Below, in pieces: positions 5,746 through 6,609 of a DNA stretch of 6,609 nt. Position 1 is the stretch's first letter, and each line of letters begins with the position of its first letter. Source of the stretch: Thermoplasmata archaeon (lineage in GTDB: Archaea > Thermoplasmatota > Thermoplasmata > Lutacidiplasmatales > UBA184); NCBI GenBank assembly GCA_022750355.1, contig JAKIVW010000092.1, forward strand, positions 1 through 6,609, written 5' to 3'. Position numbers and translations under genes: made by a program. A model generated the notes under the pieces. That model made no database searches. It saw only the letters and a program-made list of their open reading frames with translations, and was not told the DNA's origin.

Positions 5746-6188
5746 CGGTTGGGCTCGGCAGAACTCCCCACGCCGGGACGCGCCTCTCTGCTTCGACCCG
5801 ACTTGTTCACTCCAGGGCTCCATGTCCCCCGAGGCGAAACCCCGAACCCACGTGGGGAGCCTCGCCCGCCTGTGCCGCTGGGATTACGCTGCCCCCCGGG
5901 GTCCCACAGTGGACCCGCGGAGGACGGCAAGAGTAGAGACTCTTTCGACTCCCATGGGGCCCACGTCGAATGTGCGGGGAGGCTCGGACGCGGGGCGCCG
6001 GCGTCATCCTTCAGGACAGCTTTCACGAGAACTTCTTCCGCGCTGTCGGGGTTCATGACGTGGCCACCACAAGTGTCACCTCGGTGTCCGCAGATAAATG
6101 TCCAGTTAACTCGAATTGAGGGACGACCGGCCCTCGCGTCGGTCGAGGGAGAGCTCACCGCGCTCCGAAGTGGAACACGCCACGGCAC
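5742..6188 (-). CDS. Hypothetical ORF with a DUF1059-like N-terminal segment
   Basis: Only part of this ORF looks like a protein. Residues 28-64 (positions about 5997-6107) read NWTFICGHRGDTCGGHV followed by NPDSAEEVLVKAVLKDDAG. This resembles the small DUF1059 family, whose pattern is F-x-C-G-x5-C-x3-V followed by an acidic EEVL helix; the family's closing histidine pair is not seen here. The Cys and His residues of CGHRGDTCGGH could also bind a metal. Beyond residue 66 the sequence is rich in Pro, Gly, Ser, Arg and Trp without any fold signal, as expected of non-coding translation. The start would be GTG at 6188; no better start lies before the cysteines. The stop overlaps the ATG of the next gene (ATGA), which favours translation. 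It could be a decayed or frameshifted DUF1059 gene, a diverged one, or chance. Confidence 0.33.
   Translation of the reverse strand: MPWRVPLRSAVSSPSTDARAGRPSIRVNWTFICGHRGDTCGGHVMNPDSAEEVLVKAVLKDDAGAPRPSLPAHSTWAPWESKESLLLPSSAGPLWDPGGQRNPSGTGGRGSPRGFGVSPRGTWSPGVNKSGRSREARPGVGSSAEPNR
5830..5864. repeat. Hairpin upstream of the two-helix membrane protein
   Basis: CGAGGC (5830-5835) pairs with GCCTCG (5859-5864), enclosing CCCC (5840-5843) and GGGG (5854-5857); the perfect 10-bp palindrome CCCACGTGGG (5847-5856) offers a competing inner fold. Two further short inverted repeats lie nearby, GGGTCC/GGACCC (5899-5916) and AAGAGT/ACTCTT (5929-5944). If the upstream ORF is not translated, these would sit in the leader of the small membrane protein. 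Confidence 0.3.
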
Positions 6189-6231
6189 CTGATGGATGGC
6201 GGCCCGCGCACCGCATTCGGAAGACGCACCC

Positions 6232-6281
6232 CCGGCCCGATAGCGTGGCCTACGGGGAGTGCCACGCAGACGCCGGGCCGG
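6232..6281. repeat. Two-tier hairpin, candidate structured RNA element
   Basis: An outer perfect 8-bp stem, CCGGCCCG (6232-6239) with CGGGCCGG (6274-6281), encloses an internal loop (3 nt on one side, 6 nt on the other) and an inner perfect 7-bp stem, GCGTGGC (6243-6249) with GCCACGC (6261-6267), capped by an 11-nt loop. Fifteen Watson-Crick pairs in 50 nt is more than expected even in GC-rich sequence. The strand and function cannot be told. Confidence 0.42.
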
Positions 6282-6535
6282 CAGTGGGTCCTGCCTCGTG
6301 TTCTGGCCGTCGGATCCTCCGTTGATCCATCAAGAGTGCCGAGCCCGGAGGAGCTCCCCACTGTGGCCGTTCGACGCTGCGGTCGACGTTCGGTCAGGGC
6401 CAGTGCGGCAACACCCTGCGGACACGAGACGCGAGCCGGACTCGGATAAGCGCAAGCGCTCCCGTCATTGGGCGGTACCTCGCGGGAACGAAGCAACCTG
6501 AGCGACGCGAGACCACGGCGACCCTCGCGCATCGC

Positions 6536-6560
6536 GGGGGAGGGTTCGGGTCCCTCCTCC
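6536..6560. repeat. Strong GC hairpin near the window end
   Basis: GGGGGAGGG (6536-6544) pairs with CCCTCCTCC (6552-6560), nine pairs including one G-T, around a 7-nt TTCGGGT loop. The core resembles a tRNA T-arm, but the loop lacks the conserved A58 and no matching acceptor or anticodon arm is found. A competing hairpin, CGCG-CAT-CGCG, lies immediately upstream. Confidence 0.35.
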
Positions 6561-6609
6561 TCAGTGACCGGGAGGGCCCCCCCTTCAAGTGATCTGGGAA
6601 GGAAACACT

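Larger units (their letters stand above)
6189..6609. other. Terminal region without a recognisable gene
   Basis: Open frames here on both strands are arginine-, glycine- and proline-rich, overlap extensively and show no domain. No tRNA, 5S rRNA, RNase P or SRP RNA signature was recognised. The stretch holds a two-tier hairpin (6232-6281), a long GC hairpin (6536-6560) and a small palindrome AGCGC-AA-GCGCT (6449-6460). It may be a non-coding RNA or the upstream region of a gene beyond the window. Confidence 0.35.

Noticed and set aside
5437..6192. 251-codon open frame on the plus strand
   Set aside because: Its composition is Arg/Gly/Pro-rich with no helices or motifs, and it runs antisense to the two-helix membrane protein, which has a regular membrane-protein pattern.
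6155..6532. 125-codon open frame on the minus strand near the window end
   Set aside because: It is arginine-rich without hydrophobic or structural periodicity, has no recognisable domain, and overlaps frames of equal quality on the other strand.
6536..6560. tRNA T-arm suggested by GAGGG-TTCGGGT-CCCTC
   Set aside because: The loop lacks the invariant A at position 58 and no acceptor or anticodon stem can be drawn around it.

Overview
The window is GC-rich and most likely archaeal. The best guess is an acid-adapted member of the Thermoplasmatota, inferred from gene content and not proven. Three things point there: a very large N-glycosylated surface protein that joins an eqolisin (peptidase family G1/A4) fold to PKD/Ig-like repeats and a C-terminal membrane anchor; an AAA ATPase of the AAA_14/DUF4143 type; and a TATA-like box rather than a clear -35/-10 promoter. 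No rRNA, tRNA, CRISPR array, transposase or integrase was recognised.

Layout. Positions 55-2551 (minus strand) hold one surface-protein gene of about 830 codons, now spread over three reading frames by two shifts in the same direction. The N-terminal frame carries the signal peptide and first part of the eqolisin fold, the central frame the rest of that fold and two PKD/Ig-like repeats, and the third frame the transmembrane anchor. The two catalytic positions of the eqolisin fold appear to be lost. Positions 2552-2777 are a spacer with hairpins and repeats. Positions 2778-3998 (minus strand) encode the AAA_14/DUF4143 ATPase. Just upstream of its start lie four ACTCA/TGAGT half-sites in alternating orientation, exactly 11 bp apart, an operator-like array. 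Positions 4046-4728 contain no convincing gene but hold three degenerate copies of a palindromic element, a 10-bp hairpin and a TATA-like box. Positions 4729-5367 (plus strand) encode a small membrane protein with a bacterial-type PH (bPH2) domain. Convergent to it, on the minus strand, is a two-helix membrane protein (5512-5745), preceded by an ORF whose N-terminal part resembles the DUF1059 family and whose stop overlaps the next ATG. Positions 6189-6609 show no gene but contain two strong hairpins.

The genes do not form an obvious single pathway. The region looks accessory: a cell-surface module, a self-contained ATPase with its own operator, and small membrane proteins. The observations most worth a second look are the phased half-site array, the split and apparently catalytically dead surface eqolisin, and the palindromic repeat cluster.
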